64,000 bases of DNA from Ndongobacter massiliensis (GTDB lineage: Bacteria > Bacillota > Clostridia > Tissierellales > Peptoniphilaceae), in contig NZ_LT635480.1 in the NCBI RefSeq assembly GCF_900120375.1, forward strand, positions 310,001 through 374,000, written 5' to 3'. The translations under genes and the position numbers were made by a program. Under the pieces are notes generated by a model that was given only the letters and a program-made list of their open reading frames with translations, was not told where the DNA came from and did no database searches. Of this stretch, positions 23,942 to 32,799 are shown one piece after another; positions within the stretch are counted from its first letter, which is position 1; each line of letters opens with the position of its first letter.

Positions 23942-25441
23942 CTATTCTTTTAGCACGAGAATTTCTTCAGGCATACGCCCCGTATCGGTTTTTACGACAA
24001 TCCCCTGTGCTTCCAATTGCCGGAAACGAGCCAAGGCGGATTCGTTGATGATTTCGCCGGGCGTGACGAGCGGAATGCCCGGCGGATACGCCCAGGCATA
24101 TTCCCCGGCGATGCGCCCCAGCGACGCGTCTGCGGCGATGTACTCCCGCTCATTTTCGAGGGCGTCCGCCACGCGCACGGCACGCTCGGGAATCGCCACG
24201 AACAAAGTTTCCCGCTCTTCTTCCGCGCGGCACAGGGATTGGTCGACGGCAAGCAGCGCGTTCGCGAAATCCACCAGATTTTTTTCCGTATCGCCGATGG
24301 TTGAGATCGCCATGGCGTAATCCCCGTAGGCCATCTCCATTTCCACTTTATATTCCGCCCGCAGACGATTCATCAGGTCGGCGCCCGAAATCGTGGATTG
24401 CCGCGTGGAGACGACAATTTTTGTCGGATCTTTTTCAAAAATATTCAGATGGTTTTCCGCGCGGTCGTTGCCCATGCATAGGACGCGCAGTATGCGCAGC
24501 TCTTTCATACGTGCAGAAAAAGCATCCAAAAGTGCGAAAAGCCGGTCGTGTTCCTCCACACCATGGGCGCGCAGGTAGGCTTCACATTCATCGATTGACG
24601 CAAGAAGCAGATGAGAGGGAGATGTGGTTTCAAAAACGGCCATGACGTGATCCATGCGATGTACATCGACGCGCGAAGAAATATGCAAAAGCGCAGTAGA
24701 CGTCAATGAAGGCAGCGTTTTGTGCAGGCTTTCGATGACAAAATCAGCGCCGCAGGCCACGGCATCGGCTCCCAGACGTCGGCAGTAGTGCGTATGCGCA
24801 CCGTGCGCTTCATCCACCAAGAGCAAAGCACCGTGCTCATGTACGATTTGGGCAATGCTTCGAATATCGGAAAAGACCCCTTCGTAGGTGGGCGATGTGA
24901 CGGCGACGAGGCGAGTTTCCGGGTGCACTTCCAAGAGTGCGCGAATTTTTTCTGGGTCGACGGACCCGTACAGCCCGAAATCTTCATCAATCTCCGGGGA
25001 AAGGAAAACCGGGTTCAAGTCGCAGATTTCCAGTGCGTGATAGGTCGATTTGTGGGCATTGCGCGCCACAATGACGGTATCTTCGCGCTTCGTGCCGGCG
25101 CGAAATGCGGCCAAAATGCCACCGGTGGAACCATTGACCATGTAATAGCTTTTTTGAGCGCCGAATTCGGCGGCCAATCGCTCCTGATTGCGCAAAAACG
25201 GTCCTTTCGGATCGTGCAGATTGTCCATTCCTTTGGATTCGGTCACATCCAGTCCAATGCCGAGCATGGATCCGAATTTCGCGGTATTGCGCTTATGACC
25301 GGGCATGTGCATGTAGGTCAGCCCCGAGGTGGAAAGGGAGCGCAACGCATCCAATTCCAATTCAAACTGCAGATCGTCGTGCCACGGCTCGACCGGGCGA
25401 TGCTCCGGCAGCACGTAGGCTTGTTTTTTTTCTTCCATCAC
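23942..25441 (-). CDS. Orn/Lys/Arg decarboxylase-family PLP enzyme
   Basis: The 499-residue fold-type-I PLP protein starts at ATG 25441 after TTGGAGGTTTGTG. Family motifs are MHMPGHKRN near residue 45, YYMVNGSTGGILAAF, LLLVDEAHGAHTHY (cofactor Asp) and SLHKTLPSLTSTALLH (Schiff-base Lys). The shorter size (499 against 700 or more) and absent wing domain put it with Firmicute SpeA/YaaO-like proteins: arginine or lysine decarboxylase for polyamines. The substrate cannot be set from sequence. Monocistronic. Confidence 0.82.
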   Translation of the reverse strand: MMEEKKQAYVLPEHRPVEPWHDDLQFELELDALRSLSTSGLTYMHMPGHKRNTAKFGSMLGIGLDVTESKGMDNLHDPKGPFLRNQERLAAEFGAQKSYYMVNGSTGGILAAFRAGTKREDTVIVARNAHKSTYHALEICDLNPVFLSPEIDEDFGLYGSVDPEKIRALLEVHPETRLVAVTSPTYEGVFSDIRSIAQIVHEHGALLLVDEAHGAHTHYCRRLGADAVACGADFVIESLHKTLPSLTSTALLHISSRVDVHRMDHVMAVFETTSPSHLLLASIDECEAYLRAHGVEEHDRLFALLDAFSARMKELRILRVLCMGNDRAENHLNIFEKDPTKIVVSTRQSTISGADLMNRLRAEYKVEMEMAYGDYAMAISTIGDTEKNLVDFANALLAVDQSLCRAEEERETLFVAIPERAVRVADALENEREYIAADASLGRIAGEYAWAYPPGIPLVTPGEIINESALARFRQLEAQGIVVKTDTGRMPEEILVLKE

Positions 25442-25635
25442 AAACCTCCAACTTATTATGCGGCTGGTTGCATTGCTTGCACCTGCTTAAGCCGCTTTCA
25501 GTCTACCACGTCCCCCCTGAAAAACAAGAGCGTAAACAATTGCTTTTCTTAGGCATGCTCTTGTTTCGACGAGATATTGAGGAGAAGGAAAGGGGTATAA
25601 AAAGAATAATTCTTAAAAGCTCTCAAGGAGGTGCC

Positions 25636-27261
25636 ATGAAACTTGCATTTTACGGAGCGGCACAGATGGTGACCGGCTCCAACTACTATGTGGAAACCGA
25701 AGGCGGTACGCGCTTTATTGTCGATTGTGGGATGTTTCAGGGCCTCACCGGCGGCGCGGAAGATGCACTCAACGCACAGGACTTTCCTTTTGCGCCGCAG
25801 ACGCTGGATTTTGCTCTTTTGACCCATGCGCACATCGACCATTCCGGAAGACTGCCTAAGTTGGTAGCGGACGGATTTCAGGGACCCATACACGCCACAA
25901 AGGCGAGCTGCGATCTATGTGAGGTGATGCTCTACGATTCCGCGAAAATTCAACGGCAAGATGCGGAAAACGAAAATCGCAAGCGCACGCGGCAGGGCAA
26001 GCCTCTGATGGAGCCTTTATATACGGAAGTCGATGTGGAAAAGACCCTCTCCTATTTTTCCGCGCATCGTTACGGAGAAGTGATTCCTGTGGCGGAAGAT
26101 GTAAAAATTCGGTTTCGCGATGCCGGACACATTCTCGGGTCGTCCATTATCGAAGTGTGGATTACGGAAAAAGGGCGCACGAATCGCTTGTGTTTCTCCG
26201 GCGACCTCGGTATGCGGGGGCATCTGCTTATGTGCGCGCCGGAGACGCCGGATGCTTGCGACACGCTTCTTTTGGAATCCACTTATGGCGACAGCGCGCA
26301 TGGCAGTTATGAGGATTCGCTCGGACAGTTGACGGAAATTATCGGGAAGGTCGCTGCGCGCGGCGGTACCGTGGTCATCCCAAGTTTTGCCATCGGGCGC
26401 ACGCAGGAACTGGTTTATGAACTGAATAACTATTACGAATATCACGATGTGCCCAAGGAGGCGCGCGTGCCGATTTACGTCGACAGTCCGCTTGCCAGTC
26501 GTGCCACGGCGGCATTTATGCGCAATACCGATGCGATGAATAAAGAGGCGCAGGAGAAAATTGCCCGGGGTGATAATATTTTTGCCTTTGACAATCTGCA
26601 TTATGTGACTAGCGTTGAAGAATCCCGGGCATTGAATGCGGACCGGAACCCCAAAGTCATCATTTCGGCGAGCGGTATGGCAACGGCGGGGCGGGTGCGC
26701 CATCATCTGAAACACAATCTCTGGAATCGTCGCAATGCCGTCGTTTTTGTGGGATATCAAGCGGCAGGCACTTTGGGGCGCTTGCTGAAAGACGGAGCGG
26801 ACAAGGTCAAGTTGTTCGGCGAATGGATCGATGTGAAGGCAAAAATTTACGATTTACCGGGCTTTTCCGCGCATGCAGATCGACCGGCATTGTTGGCGTG
26901 GTTGGACGCTCTTCCGGCGAAGCCGAAAAAGGTCTTCTTAGTGCACGGGGAGCCGGAGCCGATGCAGGCGCTCGCCGAGGCGGTCGCAGAACGCGGCATT
27001 GAGGTATTTCAGCCACATCTGGGGGATGTCGTCGTATTGGATTCGGACCGGGAAACGCGGACGTTGGATGCCGGAGCGCCACTGCCGGATCTCAAGGACA
27101 TTGCCGCAACCTATGGCGAAGTGCAGGCTTTGTTAGATGCCATGGAAGATCGTCCCATTGCGTTGGAACGTCTGCCGGAAGAACGGCTGCACGCGCTGCA
27201 TCGCAATCTGAATGAACTGAAGGCCAATTTATTGGAATTTAATATGGTAACGGGGCACTGA
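25636..27261 (+). CDS. MBL beta-CASP hydrolase with RNA-specificity domain
   Basis: ATG 25636 after AAGGAGGTGCC. The 541-residue protein has the metal motif THAHIDHSG (63-71), DAGHILGSS, FSGDLG, the beta-CASP core (VIPSFAIGRTQELVYEL, PIYVDSPLA) and the RMMBL tail (SGMATAGRVRHHL, GFSAHADRPALLAWL, VHGEPEP). It belongs to the YSH1/CPSF-73-like bacterial group of predicted ribonucleases. A C-terminal helical tail of about 70 residues ends the protein. Upstream, a 10-bp AAACAAGAGC/GCTCTTGTTT dyad (25522-25566) lies in the gap. Confidence 0.88.
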   Translation: MKLAFYGAAQMVTGSNYYVETEGGTRFIVDCGMFQGLTGGAEDALNAQDFPFAPQTLDFALLTHAHIDHSGRLPKLVADGFQGPIHATKASCDLCEVMLYDSAKIQRQDAENENRKRTRQGKPLMEPLYTEVDVEKTLSYFSAHRYGEVIPVAEDVKIRFRDAGHILGSSIIEVWITEKGRTNRLCFSGDLGMRGHLLMCAPETPDACDTLLLESTYGDSAHGSYEDSLGQLTEIIGKVAARGGTVVIPSFAIGRTQELVYELNNYYEYHDVPKEARVPIYVDSPLASRATAAFMRNTDAMNKEAQEKIARGDNIFAFDNLHYVTSVEESRALNADRNPKVIISASGMATAGRVRHHLKHNLWNRRNAVVFVGYQAAGTLGRLLKDGADKVKLFGEWIDVKAKIYDLPGFSAHADRPALLAWLDALPAKPKKVFLVHGEPEPMQALAEAVAERGIEVFQPHLGDVVVLDSDRETRTLDAGAPLPDLKDIAATYGEVQALLDAMEDRPIALERLPEERLHALHRNLNELKANLLEFNMVTGH

Positions 27262-27301
27262 ACTCGTCCTATGGTATAATTTATGCAGATGGGAGGCGGA
27301 T

Positions 27302-27835
27302 ATGAGCGATCTAGAATTAAAAGAAAAAATGCGCGTTATAGAAGATTTTCCGGTTCCGGGCATTAGCTACAAAGACATTACGACGATATTGCAGGATCCG
27401 GAAGCTTTTCGGAAGATGGTGGATGTCCTCTGCGAAGCGTTGGCGGACGTTTCCTTTGATTACCTTTTAGGTGTGGAAGCGCGCGGTTTTGTCTGCGGTG
27501 CGCCGGTTGCGTATGCGATGCACAAGGGCTTTATTATGGTCCGCAAACCGGGAAAACTGCCCGGTCGGCTCGTGCGCCGGGAATACGATTTGGAATACGG
27601 GAAAGCGGCGGTGGAAATGGATGTGGATTCCCTGCCGGAGGGGGCCCGCGTCGTGGTCATGGATGATATTTTGGCAACCGGGGGTACGGCGGCTGCTGCC
27701 TGCGCATTGGCCGAGGCGGCCGGCGGGAAAGTGGTGCGTGTCCAGTTTCTGACAGAATTGACGTCCGTGGGTGGAAGACGCGCATTGGAAACACATGGCT
27801 ACGAAGTCAATGCGCTTCTTCAATGGGATCATTGA
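27302..27835 (+). CDS. apt: Adenine phosphoribosyltransferase
   Basis: The 177-residue enzyme has the apt signature FPVPGISYKDITTILQDP near the start, GVEARGFVCGAPVAYAM, the RKPGKLPG flexible loop and the PRPP-binding VVMDDILATGGTAAA. It salvages adenine to AMP with PRPP. It lies 40 bases after the beta-CASP gene with GGGAGGCGGAT upstream, so probably shares its transcript. Confidence 0.93.
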   Translation: MSDLELKEKMRVIEDFPVPGISYKDITTILQDPEAFRKMVDVLCEALADVSFDYLLGVEARGFVCGAPVAYAMHKGFIMVRKPGKLPGRLVRREYDLEYGKAAVEMDVDSLPEGARVVVMDDILATGGTAAAACALAEAAGGKVVRVQFLTELTSVGGRRALETHGYEVNALLQWDH

Positions 27836-27875
27836 GGACGCGTCGTTTTTCGCCTATATTTTCCACAAACCGTTC

Positions 27876-27904
27876 TTGACGTGAATATCCTCGTGTGATA
27901 TTGT
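27876..27904 (+). promoter_or_regulatory. Promoter of rpmG-secE-nusG-rplKA
   Basis: TTGACG (27876-27881), a 17-base spacer and TATTGT (27899-27904) with a TGn extended -10, about 75 bases before rpmG. Confidence 0.6.
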
Positions 27905-27979
27905 TAAACGCGTGTCGGCGGAACGATCTTTTTTTCGTGCGCAAATTCCGCCGATAACTTTTGGGAGTAGGAGGAAACT

Positions 27980-28129
27980 ATGGCAGACAAGGTAAAACTG
28001 GCTTGCACGGAGTGCAAAAACCGCAACTACGATACCACCAAAAACAAAAAGCATCATACAACGCGCCTTGAGGTGAAGAAATATTGCAAATTTTGCAAGA
28101 AGCACACGCTGCATCGAGAGACGAAGTAA
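27980..28129 (+). CDS. rpmG: Ribosomal protein bL33
   Basis: 49 residues from ATG 27980 after GTAGGAGGAAACT. It is the zinc-binding (C+) form of bL33: [18 protein letters not shown] and [16 protein letters not shown] give two CxxC pairs. It belongs to the 50S subunit. Its place directly before secE-nusG is standard in Firmicutes. Confidence 0.95.
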   Translation: MADKVKLACTECKNRNYDTTKNKKHHTTRLEVKKYCKFCKKHTLHRETK

Positions 28130-28138
28130 GGAGTTCTT

Positions 28139-28324
28139 ATGACGGAAAAGAAAAAGGGCGGTTTTTGGAAAGGCGTTCGCACCGAATTTAAAAAAGTGAT
28201 ATGGCCCTCAAAAAAGGACACCTTGCACTACACGTTGACCGTGATTCTCATTGCACTGGGTATTGCATTTTTTTGCTGGGTATTGGATTTTGTCTTCGGG
28301 GCACTGCGAGGCCTGATTATTTAA
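28139..28324 (+). CDS. secE: Preprotein translocase subunit SecE
   Basis: 61 residues: a basic amphipathic start (KGGFWKGVRTEFKKVIWPSK, the SecE hallmark) and one membrane span (VILIALGIAFFCWVLDFVFG). It clamps SecY in the translocon. TAAGGAGTTCTT precedes the ATG, nine bases after rpmG. Confidence 0.95.
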   Translation: MTEKKKGGFWKGVRTEFKKVIWPSKKDTLHYTLTVILIALGIAFFCWVLDFVFGALRGLII

Positions 28325-28341
28325 TGGAAGGGGAGTAAGCC

Positions 28342-28887
28342 GTGGATGACAAGGACAATAGACCTTCAGAAGAGCATGGATCGTGGTATGTCGTCCATAC
28401 GTACTCCGGCTACGAAAATAAGGTCAAAGACAAGATCGAGATGATGATCGAGAACGAACAGGATGAGAATGTGTTCGATGTTCGCGTTCCGATGGAAAAA
28501 TATACGGAAGTGAAGAATAATGAGCGCATTGTCAAAGAACGGAAGGTTCTTCCGGGTTATGTTCTCGTCAAAATGAATATCACACCGGCTTCTTGGTATT
28601 TGATTCGCAACACGCACGGCGTGACGGGTTTTGTCGGACCGGGTTCGGATCCGACGCCGTTGACGAAGCGCGAAATCGCAAAATTCGGCGTACGCGAACA
28701 GGTACACGAAACGTCGGTTGATGTGAAACCCGGGGATAAGGTGGAAGTGATTTTCGGACCCTTTACCGGATTTGTCGCGGAAGTGGAAGAGGTCAGCGCA
28801 GAGAAGCGCACACTCAAAGGGCTGATCAATATGTTCGGCCGCGACACGGCGGTGGAGTTGTCGTTCGATGACATTGAGACCGTTTAA
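28342..28887 (+). CDS. nusG: Transcription factor NusG
   Basis: 181 residues from GTG 28342 after GGGGAGTAAGCC. NGN domain with SWYVVHTYSGYENKVKD, RKVLPGYVLVKM and THGVTGFVG, then KOW domain PGDKVEVIFGPFTGFVAEVE. It tunes RNA polymerase pausing and couples transcription with translation or Rho. Confidence 0.95.
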   Translation: MDDKDNRPSEEHGSWYVVHTYSGYENKVKDKIEMMIENEQDENVFDVRVPMEKYTEVKNNERIVKERKVLPGYVLVKMNITPASWYLIRNTHGVTGFVGPGSDPTPLTKREIAKFGVREQVHETSVDVKPGDKVEVIFGPFTGFVAEVEEVSAEKRTLKGLINMFGRDTAVELSFDDIETV

Positions 28888-28913
28888 GAGAAAGTATCTG
28901 CAGTAAAAACTGC

Positions 28914-28957
28914 ATGGTTGTCAGTGGGAGGGGGGCGTCCCCGCTCTGACCACACGC
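28914..28957 (+). promoter_or_regulatory. Hairpin in the nusG-rplK gap
   Basis: TGGTTGTCAG pairs with CTGACCA around a GGGG/CCCC inner stem, just before the rplK ribosome site. It has no T-tract, so it is probably an L1/L11 leader element or processing site rather than a terminator. Confidence 0.4.
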
Positions 28958-28975
28958 ACATCTCAGGAGGATATG

Positions 28976-29401
28976 ATGGCGAAAAAAGTAATCGCATTGG
29001 TTAAATTGCAGATTCCGGCCGGCAAAGCAACACCGGCACCGCCGGTAGGAACGGCGTTAGGCCCACATGGGGTCAATATTATGCAGTTCACGAAAGAATT
29101 CAACGCAAAAACCGCAGACCAGGACGGCATGATCATTCCGGTTGTTCTGACGGTTTATGCGGATCGCTCGTTCTCGTTTATCACGAAGACGCCGCCGGCG
29201 TCCGTGCTGATCAAGAAAGAGCTGGGGTTGGATTCCGCTTCGGGTGAGCCGAATAAGAAGAAGGTCGGCAAACTGACGAGGGAACAGTTGGAAAAAATTG
29301 CCAAAATCAAGGAGCCGGATCTCAATGCCGCTTCGCTGGAAACGGCTATGAGCATGGTTGCAGGGACCGCACGGTCCATGGGTGTTACCGTCGAAGAATA
29401 G
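28976..29401 (+). CDS. rplK: Ribosomal protein uL11
   Basis: 141 residues. Of two adjacent ATGs I take 28976 ([20 protein letters not shown]), which is better spaced from AGGAGG (28965-28970). Hallmarks [16 protein letters not shown] and the C-terminal [30 protein letters not shown] are present. Part of the GTPase-associated centre of the 50S subunit. Confidence 0.95.
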   Translation: MAKKVIALVKLQIPAGKATPAPPVGTALGPHGVNIMQFTKEFNAKTADQDGMIIPVVLTVYADRSFSFITKTPPASVLIKKELGLDSASGEPNKKKVGKLTREQLEKIAKIKEPDLNAASLETAMSMVAGTARSMGVTVEE

Positions 29402-29438
29402 TGGGAGGAATTTCCGCAAATACCACAAGGAGGAACCG

Positions 29439-30143
29439 ATGGCAAAAAAAGGAAAGAAGTATATCGAGGCGGCAAAGCTGGTCGATCGTGCCAAAGAGTA
29501 TGATCCCAGTGAAGCGGTCGAGTTGGTGAAAAAAACGGCTGTGGCAAAATTTGACGAAACAATCGAACTGCACATTAAGTTGGGCGTCGATTCCCGCCAC
29601 GCCGATCAGCAGGTGCGCGGTACGGTCGTTTTGCCGCATGGAACGGGCAAGAATGTGCGCGTTGCCGTATTTGCCAAAGAGGCGAAAGCACAGGAAGCGC
29701 TGGAAGCCGGTGCGGATTTTGCCGGTGAAGATCTCATCGAACGCGTGCAGAAGGAAAACTGGCTGGATTTTGATACCGCCATTGCGACGCCGGACATGAT
29801 GGGACAGGTCGGTCGTATCGGTCGCATTCTCGGCCCTCGTGGCTTGATGCCGAACCCCAAGACGGGCACGGTGACGATGGATGTCGCACATGCCGTTCGT
29901 GAGGCGAAAGCCGGTAAGGTGGAGTACCGTACGGATAAACAGAACATCGTCCACGTACTCATCGGCAAGGCGTCTTTCTCGGAAGAACAGCTGCGTGAGA
30001 ATCTGCGGACCATTATGGCGGCGATTGTCAAAGCGAAACCGGCTTCGTCCAAGGGCCGTTACCTGCGCTCTGTGACGTTGACGTCGACCATGGGCCCCGG
30101 CATCCGTCTGAACGGCTCCCGAATCATGGAGGATATGCGTTAA
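29439..30143 (+). CDS. rplA: Ribosomal protein uL1
   Basis: ATG 29439 after ACAAGGAGGAACCG; a longer frame runs back into rplK and is rejected. 234 residues with the L1 patterns [38 protein letters not shown] and a C-terminal [14 protein letters not shown]. Builds the L1 stalk and normally represses its own operon. Confidence 0.95.
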   Translation: MAKKGKKYIEAAKLVDRAKEYDPSEAVELVKKTAVAKFDETIELHIKLGVDSRHADQQVRGTVVLPHGTGKNVRVAVFAKEAKAQEALEAGADFAGEDLIERVQKENWLDFDTAIATPDMMGQVGRIGRILGPRGLMPNPKTGTVTMDVAHAVREAKAGKVEYRTDKQNIVHVLIGKASFSEEQLRENLRTIMAAIVKAKPASSKGRYLRSVTLTSTMGPGIRLNGSRIMEDMR

Positions 30144-30167
30144 CACCATCCAGATTGAAACGGCGGG

Positions 30168-30195
30168 TTGCTTGCGCGATGCCGCTGCTTATGAT
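30168..30195 (+). promoter_or_regulatory. Promoter of rplJL
   Basis: TTGCTT (30168-30173), a 16-base spacer and TATGAT (30190-30195), just ahead of the L10 leader. Confidence 0.5.
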
Positions 30196-30205
30196 ACAAT
30201 CCAAC

Positions 30206-30312
30206 AAGCGGCTACCGAAGACCGCAGGTGTCGTCCCAGTGGATGACTTAATTTCCTGCAGAGGTGGAATAGTGACTTCACTCTCCTCGTGTCTTTGGCA
30301 CGGGGAGTTTTC
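30206..30312 (+). ncRNA. Ribosomal protein L10 leader
   Basis: It shows the conserved L10-leader blocks GCTACCGAAGACCGCAGGTG, CTTAATTTCCTGCAGAGGTG and the closing stem CTCCTCGTG/CACGGGGAG. L10(L12)4 binds such leaders to hold back the rplJL operon. Confidence 0.85.
30283..30311 (+). terminator. Attenuator in the L10 leader
   Basis: CTCCTCGTG-TCTTTGG-CACGGGGAG followed by TTTTCAATTT; an intrinsic terminator within the leader, with one U-G pair. Confidence 0.7.
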
Positions 30313-30339
30313 AATTTGTAGCCACGGGAGGTGAAACAG

Positions 30340-30876
30340 TTGAAAGAACAGACATTGCAAAAGAAGCAGGCAGTCGTCGATGAGATTAAGGCGCAGATTG
30401 AGGCGTCTGAATCGGTGGTTGTCGTAGCGTACAGCAAGCTTAACGTGGAAGACGTGACGCAGTTGCGCAGCCAGTTCCGTGCGGAAGGCGTGGACTACAA
30501 AGTCTACAAAAACACCATGGTGCGTCTGGCGATGAACGATCTGGGCTACGAAGGGCACGATGCGGTGCTCACCGGACCGAATGCCTTTGTGTTCTCGAAA
30601 GAGGATATGATCAGTGGCCCGAAGATTGCGGCGAAGTTTGCAGAGGATCACGACGGCTTCGTCATCAAAGCCGGCTTAATGGACGGTCGCATGATGAGCG
30701 AAGAAGACGTCAAGAAACTGTCGAAAATGCCGACGAAGGAAGTATTGCTCAGCATGGTGCTGCGCGGATTGCAGGGACCAATTTCCGGATTTGCGAATGT
30801 GTGCCAGGGCACGATTCGTTCGGTGGTCTATGCGTTGAACGCAGTAAAGGAAAAGAAGGAAAGCGAAGCCGCGTAA
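30340..30876 (+). CDS. rplJ: Ribosomal protein uL10
   Basis: I start it at TTG 30340 (MKEQTLQKKQAVVDEIKAQI): GGGAGGTG (30326-30333) is the ribosome site, and the in-frame GTG at 30331 lies within it. 178 residues with VVVVAYSKLNVEDVTQLRSQ, YKVYKNTMVRLA and the L12-binding C-terminal helix. Base of the L7/L12 stalk. Confidence 0.93.
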   Translation: MKEQTLQKKQAVVDEIKAQIEASESVVVVAYSKLNVEDVTQLRSQFRAEGVDYKVYKNTMVRLAMNDLGYEGHDAVLTGPNAFVFSKEDMISGPKIAAKFAEDHDGFVIKAGLMDGRMMSEEDVKKLSKMPTKEVLLSMVLRGLQGPISGFANVCQGTIRSVVYALNAVKEKKESEAA

Positions 30877-30910
30877 GGCGGTCGAATACTGAAATTTCAG
30901 GAGGAAGAAA

Positions 30911-31294
30911 ATGGCATCAGAAAAAGTTCAGGGACTGATTGAAGAAGTAAAAGCGTTGACGGTTTTGGAATTGTCCGAATTGGTTTCGGCATTGGAAGAG
31001 GAATTTGGCGTTTCGGCTGCGGCTCCGGTAGCTGCTGTGGCCGCCGCTCCGGCAGCCGGCGGCGCCGCTGCGGAAGTGGAACAAACGGAATTTGACGTCA
31101 TTTTGAACAGCCCGGGCGCAGGCAAAATCAACGTCATCAAAGTCGTCAAAGAGATCACGGGTCTGGGGTTGAAAGAAGCCAAAGGGCTGGTCGACAGCGC
31201 ACCGAAGGCGGTGAAGGAAAAGGTCTCGAAGGACGAAGCGGAGTCCATCAAGGCAAAGCTGGAAGAAGCCGGCGCCGAAGTGGAAGTCAAGTAA
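30911..31294 (+). CDS. rplL: Ribosomal protein bL12
   Basis: 127 residues: N-terminal dimerisation helix ([20 protein letters not shown]), an Ala/Pro hinge ([17 protein letters not shown]) and the C-terminal factor-binding domain ([28 protein letters not shown]). Recruits translation GTPases. TCAGGAGGAAGAAA precedes it. Ends the operon here; rpoB is not next. Confidence 0.95.
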   Translation: MASEKVQGLIEEVKALTVLELSELVSALEEEFGVSAAAPVAAVAAAPAAGGAAAEVEQTEFDVILNSPGAGKINVIKVVKEITGLGLKEAKGLVDSAPKAVKEKVSKDEAESIKAKLEEAGAEVEVK

Positions 31295-31318
31295 CAATTT
31301 TCTATGGGAACATTGAAA

Positions 31319-31345
31319 GAAGTGGGGCTTGCTCCGCTTCTTTTT
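31319..31345 (+). terminator. Terminator of rplJL
   Basis: GAAGTGGGGC / GCTCCGCTTC followed by TTTTT, 25 bases after rplL. This closes the operon before any RNA polymerase gene. Confidence 0.85.
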
Positions 31346-31448
31346 ATATGTAGGAAGTTCTGTCAGCGGAGTACATAACAAAACGTTCTATGAATAAAGA
31401 AATCTTTGTCAATAGGCTTGATAAAAGAAGCGGATATTTGATTAAAAC

Positions 31449-31477
31449 TTGACAACCTATTGAATCTTCGTTATAGT
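31449..31477 (+). promoter_or_regulatory. Promoter of the butyryl-CoA operon
   Basis: A consensus TTGACA (31449-31454), a 17-base spacer and TATAGT (31472-31477), 60 bases before thlA: one of the strongest promoters in the window. Confidence 0.8.
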
Positions 31478-31537
31478 ATGATTGCATGGGGTGAAAGGAA
31501 AATCCTGTAATTAAAACGAGCAAAGAAAGGAAATACT

Positions 31538-32719
31538 ATGGCAAGAAAAGTTGTGATTGCCGGGGCATGTCGCACCGCCATCGGCAAAATGGGCGGATCC
31601 TTGAGCACAATTCCCGCAGTGAAGCTGGGAGAAATCGTTATTCGCGAGGCGCTGAAGCGGGCGAATGTCGCGCCGGAAGCAGTGGATATGGTCTACATGG
31701 GCTGCGTCCTGCAAGCGGCGCAGGGACAGAATGTCGCGCGTCAGGCATCGGTCAATGCGGGCATTCCGGTAGCCACACCGGCGATGACGCTCAATGTCGT
31801 CTGCGGATCCGGTTTGGAAGCGGTGAATACGGCGGCGCGTCTGGTTCAGACGGGCGAGGCGGATGTTGTAATTGCAGGCGGTATGGAAAATATGAGCATG
31901 GCTCCGTATGCGCTGACAAAAGCGCGTTACGGCTATCGCATGGGCGATGCGCAGATGATTGATACGATGACGAATGATGCATTGACCGATGTGTTTAATC
32001 ACTACCACATGGGCATCACGGCGGAGAATGTCGCTGAAAAATGGGGACTGAGCCGGGAAGAATTGGATGCTTTCTCTGCGCGCAGCCAGGAACGTGCAGC
32101 GGCGGCGCAGGAAGCGGGTCGCTTTGATGAGGAAATCGTGCCGGTTGAAGTCAAACAGCGCAAAAATACGTTCACCTTTGATAAAGACGAAGGCGTGCGT
32201 CCGGGGACAACCGTCGAGGGGCTGGCAAAATTGCGTCCCGCCTTCAAAAAGGACGGCATTGTTACAGCGGGCAACTCGTCGGGCATCAATGACGGTGCGG
32301 CGGCTGTGGTCGTTATGAGCGAAGAGAAGGCAAAGGAATTGGGCGTGAAGGCGGATGTCGAGTGGATCGGCGGAACGCTCGCCGGGTTGGATCCTGCTTA
32401 TATGGGCGAAGGTCCGATCTTTGCAACGAAGAAATTGTTAAAGCGGCTGGATCTCTCGGTGAAGGATTTTGATTTGGTAGAAGCCAACGAAGCTTTTGCG
32501 GCACAGTCCGTGGCGGTGGTAAAAGGATTGGAACTCGATCCCGAAAAAACGAATGTCAACGGCGGCGCCGTGGCGTTGGGACACCCGGTGGGATGCTCCG
32601 GCACGCGTATTCTGGTCACACTGATTCATGAAATGAAACGGCGTGAGGCGAAAATGGGGCTTGCCACGCTGTGCATCGGCGGCGGCATGGGCTGCGCGGC
32701 GGCTGTAAAATCCTGTTAG
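31538..32719 (+). CDS. thlA: Acetyl-CoA C-acetyltransferase (thiolase)
   Basis: 393-residue thiolase: condenses two acetyl-CoA to acetoacetyl-CoA, the entry step to butyrate. Acyl-carrying Cys89 in LNVVCGSGLEAV, VEANEAFAAQSVAV, VNGGAVALGHPVGCSGTRI and GLATLCIGGGMGCAAAV at the C-terminus with the base Cys. AAGAAAGGAAATACT precedes the ATG. A long hairpin separates it from crt. Confidence 0.95.
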   Translation: MARKVVIAGACRTAIGKMGGSLSTIPAVKLGEIVIREALKRANVAPEAVDMVYMGCVLQAAQGQNVARQASVNAGIPVATPAMTLNVVCGSGLEAVNTAARLVQTGEADVVIAGGMENMSMAPYALTKARYGYRMGDAQMIDTMTNDALTDVFNHYHMGITAENVAEKWGLSREELDAFSARSQERAAAAQEAGRFDEEIVPVEVKQRKNTFTFDKDEGVRPGTTVEGLAKLRPAFKKDGIVTAGNSSGINDGAAAVVVMSEEKAKELGVKADVEWIGGTLAGLDPAYMGEGPIFATKKLLKRLDLSVKDFDLVEANEAFAAQSVAVVKGLELDPEKTNVNGGAVALGHPVGCSGTRILVTLIHEMKRREAKMGLATLCIGGGMGCAAAVKSC

Positions 32720-32729
32720 TTGGACAACT

Positions 32730-32767
32730 CGGGCACTTGAAAGAGGGCTATTCTTTCAAGCTGCCCG
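32730..32767 (+). other. Strong intercistronic hairpin between thlA and crt
   Basis: CGGGCACTTGAAAGA pairs with TCTTTCAAGCTGCCCG (one bulged C) around a seven-base loop. No T-run follows, so it is probably an mRNA-stability or processing element that sets thlA against the downstream genes. Confidence 0.65.
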
Positions 32768-32799
32768 CTTGCCTTGTCTGTAATAAATAAGGAGGAAAC

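Noticed and set aside
25522-25566. AAACAAGAGC/GCTCTTGTTT dyad as a terminator
   Set aside because: Poor T-run and a long loop; no gene ends just before it on either strand. Left as an unexplained dyad.
30331-30339. GTG 30331 as the rplJ start
   Set aside because: The GTG is part of the GGGAGGTG ribosome site; TTG 30340 is correctly spaced.
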